64,000 nucleotides of DNA. Source: Aquimarina sp. Aq78 (lineage in GTDB: Bacteria; Bacteroidota; Bacteroidia; Flavobacteriales; Flavobacteriaceae). Shown one piece after another: positions 62,077-64,000 of the stretch. Each line of letters starts with the position of its first letter. Positions within the stretch are counted from its first letter, which is position 1. The notes beneath the pieces are model-generated. The model saw only the letters and a list, made by a program, of their open reading frames with translations. It was not told the origin of the DNA and ran no database searches. The DNA lies in NCBI RefSeq assembly GCF_900299525.1, contig NZ_OMKA01000029.1, positions 670,986 to 734,985 of the forward strand, written 5' to 3'. The position numbers were made by a program, and so were the translations under genes.

Positions 62077-64000
62077 AACAATTCTATGTATTGCTGCTCT
62101 GTCCCTGTGGATAGGTAATCCAATACTACAGGCACAACAAAAAACAAAAACCTCAGCGTTTTTATATGATCAATTAGATCACTTTATACAAAAACCTTCG
62201 AATTCTGAAGCGCTAAGGTTAAGTAAAATTATTGCTTCAAAAAAAAATCAGCTTCATACAAAAGCAGATCAATTAGCTTGGGTAATCGTAAATTGTAATC
62301 TGGGGTATTATCACAATCAGTTTAACCATAAACCAACTGCCATTTTACATTATGAAACTGCCTGGAAAACATATTATGAAAAAGGACTTATCGATTATGA
62401 TATAATCGAAAATTGCCTACAACCTCTTGGTAACATCTATACAGAAGTTGGAGATTTACCAAAAGCTGAGACCACAATAAAAAACTATTTATATTTAGCT
62501 GAACAATCTGAGAATACTTCAAAAATTATTTCGGGGATTACTAATCTTTCTATCGTATATCATAACCAAGGAAATTACCTAAAAGCTCTCGAAATACTTA
62601 AACAAGGTTTAGATATTGATCCAAAAAACATCAATTTACTAACAAACACAGCCACAAACTACCTGGATTCTGGTGACTATAACAAAGCAAAAACTTTTGC
62701 AGATAAAGTAATCGCCATAGATGCAAATCAAATAAACGCTTATCAGGTTCTTGCAGCCGCTGCTTTAGAAAAAAAAGAATTTAAAAATGCTAAGGATTAT
62801 ATTGTACAGGCCAGGTCTCAATTACTCAAAAATAAAAACACATCTGCCAGAATTACTGTCAAATGGCAATTGGCATATATCGATATTTTATTATCCAAAT
62901 CAGAATTTGGAGAAATTCAAAAAACCCTGAAAGAAATATATGCCGCTCTCCTACCGGGATATTCGGTAAATACTGATTTACCATCTAAAGAACACCTTAT
63001 TGCAGATAGACTTCTACTAAAGGCTCTAGACATTCACGCCTATATTTATCAACAAACAAAGAAGCCTCTTCTAGCTATAACCGCCTTTGATTTAACCTTT
63101 GAAGTAAACTCTAAACTAAATGTTTTATACCCGCTTCAAGACACTCGAATCATTCAACATGGTCAAAACAGAAACAGAACAGAGACCTATATTGATATTC
63201 TTTTTACCATTTACAAATCCAAAAAAGAGGAAAAATATAGTATCCAGGCATTTCGGGCAGCCGAGCATTCTAAAGCCCCTTTTGTAAATCAGGCTTTAAT
63301 ATCAAAAAAAATACTATCACAATACAAAAGTGACCCTGTAGTTTCAAATAAAAACCGACTTAATTCCGCATTAATATCATATGAGACTCTAATTTTAAAA
63401 GAAAAACTAAAAGGGGGAGATGCCAGTATTGCTCAAATTCAAAAATGGACTACAGCCCATGACACTACATCTATTGCTCTTAAAAAGGTGCTCAAAAAAC
63501 TTCATTACACATATCCCAAATTACTTCAGTATCAAAAAAGCATTTCTATTCCTTCTCTTCAGAAAAAATTAAAAAAAGACCATACTACTTTGATTGAATA
63601 TTTTTACGGAAATCGAAACATATATCAATTTGTAATTACCCAAGATTCTTTTGAGATCAAAAAAATAGAAAATCCTGTTTATTTAAAAAACATCGTCAAA
63701 AAGTACATTCATTATTTCGACAATGCTTCGATGATTACCCGTGATATAAACGAATTCACAAAAAATGCTACCGAGCTTTTTAACGTATTAAAAATTCCCA
63801 GGCAATCTAAAAGGTTATTAATCATTCCCGATGGTCTTCTCTCTTTTATTCCTTTTGAAACCTTATTGCTAAAAGACACTAACTCTATGAATTTTGGCAA
63901 AATGTCTTTTTTATTAAGATCCACCGAAGTAAGTTATGAGATTTCGGCTAGTAAATATTTAAGATCTAATCCTAAAAGCCTTCAGGAAAAAACTGTTCTG
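62057..64000 (+). CDS. TPR and CHAT-domain protein, cut by the window end
   Basis: The frame is open from ATG 62057 to the last base (648 codons seen). A signal peptide (to about 32, LQAQQ) is followed by TPR-like helices (about 60-330; GNIYTEVGDLPKAETTI, VYHNQGNYLKALEIL, NYLDSGDYNKAKTFA). A CHAT caspase-like domain starts near 510, recognised by LIEYFYGNRNIYQFVIT and LLIIPDGLLSFIPFETLL. The catalytic His and Cys would lie beyond the window. CHAT proteins are predicted cysteine peptidases. The signal peptide places this one outside the cytoplasm, which is unlike the caspase-type effectors of defence systems. Confidence 0.85.
   Translation, partial: MEFGSFRTILCIAALSLWIGNPILQAQQKTKTSAFLYDQLDHFIQKPSNSEALRLSKIIASKKNQLHTKADQLAWVIVNCNLGYYHNQFNHKPTAILHYETAWKTYYEKGLIDYDIIENCLQPLGNIYTEVGDLPKAETTIKNYLYLAEQSENTSKIISGITNLSIVYHNQGNYLKALEILKQGLDIDPKNINLLTNTATNYLDSGDYNKAKTFADKVIAIDANQINAYQVLAAAALEKKEFKNAKDYIVQARSQLLKNKNTSARITVKWQLAYIDILLSKSEFGEIQKTLKEIYAALLPGYSVNTDLPSKEHLIADRLLLKALDIHAYIYQQTKKPLLAITAFDLTFEVNSKLNVLYPLQDTRIIQHGQNRNRTETYIDILFTIYKSKKEEKYSIQAFRAAEHSKAPFVNQALISKKILSQYKSDPVVSNKNRLNSALISYETLILKEKLKGGDASIAQIQKWTTAHDTTSIALKKVLKKLHYTYPKLLQYQKSISIPSLQKKLKKDHTTLIEYFYGNRNIYQFVITQDSFEIKKIENPVYLKNIVKKYIHYFDNASMITRDINEFTKNATELFNVLKIPRQSKRLLIIPDGLLSFIPFETLLLKDTNSMNFGKMSFLLRSTEVSYEISASKYLRSNPKSLQEKTVL

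Noticed and set aside
62057..64000. CHAT gene as part of a CRISPR-linked or caspase-type defence system
   Set aside because: The protein has a signal peptide and lies next to surface proteins and an anti-sigma gene. No CRISPR, gasdermin or nucleic-acid sensor gene is nearby.
1..64000. CRISPR arrays, insertion sequences, prophage or integrase genes
   Set aside because: None seen by reading; no regularly spaced repeats, transposase or recombinase motifs were recognised.

Overview
The window looks like a chromosomal segment of a marine-type member of the Flavobacteriaceae (Bacteroidota). The reasons are: low GC; -10 boxes of the TAnnTTTG type before rplM, tsf, pyrH, asnS and rpoN; a cellulase with a type IX secretion (T9SS) tail; a PorT-like barrel; DUF5916, DUF5686 and DUF2723 proteins; and an ExbB/ExbD operon of the Bacteroidota type. 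The genus cannot be fixed from the sequence alone. No phage, insertion sequence or CRISPR array was seen.

Layout. 1-5150: 3' part of a DUF2723 membrane protein, a polysaccharide deacetylase, a thioredoxin-fold protein without cysteines, and a membrane metallophosphoesterase with a TTG start. 5150-12560: an orphan terminator, polA, a GH9 cellulase on the opposite strand, a deleted second copy of the polA 3' end, a perfect bidirectional terminator and a lipocalin-like lipoprotein. 12600-16570: a serine hydrolase and a DUF5916 protein. 16850-28720: core genes rplM-rpsI, rpsB, tsf, pyrH-frr, then a DUF5686 outer-membrane protein, an MMPL/RND exporter and asnS. 28815-33284 (minus): an operon encoding a secreted SDHY-repeat protein, a LytS-type kinase, a pseudokinase and a LytTR regulator. 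Two LytTR-type boxes lie upstream of its first gene. 33683-38416 (minus): a metzincin lipoprotein, then katG with an ankyrin gene and an unknown gene. 39015-42850: an XRE regulator, a YbjN/Tir-like protein, an unknown membrane protein, and a MarR gene with two acetyltransferase genes.

43081-47783 is the most novel-looking locus. Two lipoprotein/seven-helix membrane protein pairs lead directly, with overlapping genes, into a DesK/NarL-type kinase and a LuxR-type regulator. I read it as a split-sensor signalling system in which the lipoprotein and the seven-helix protein supply the input that the short kinase lacks. 48340-51107: rpoN, a membrane protein and a porT-like gene. 51226-55255 (minus): exbB, a small membrane protein and two successive exbD pairs, each followed by the same terminator hairpin. 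55338-57356 (minus): tRNA-Ser, a type I asparaginase and TatD. 57468-64000: a sigma factor and TPR anti-sigma-like protein diverge from a lipoprotein, a PKD protein and a TPR/CHAT protein cut by the window end.

Regulation visible in the sequence: LytTR-like 21-bp-phased repeats at 33369-33401; tandem palindromes over the MarR start at 41290-41313; several intrinsic terminators; and a G4/C4 hairpin element found in four intergenic regions.
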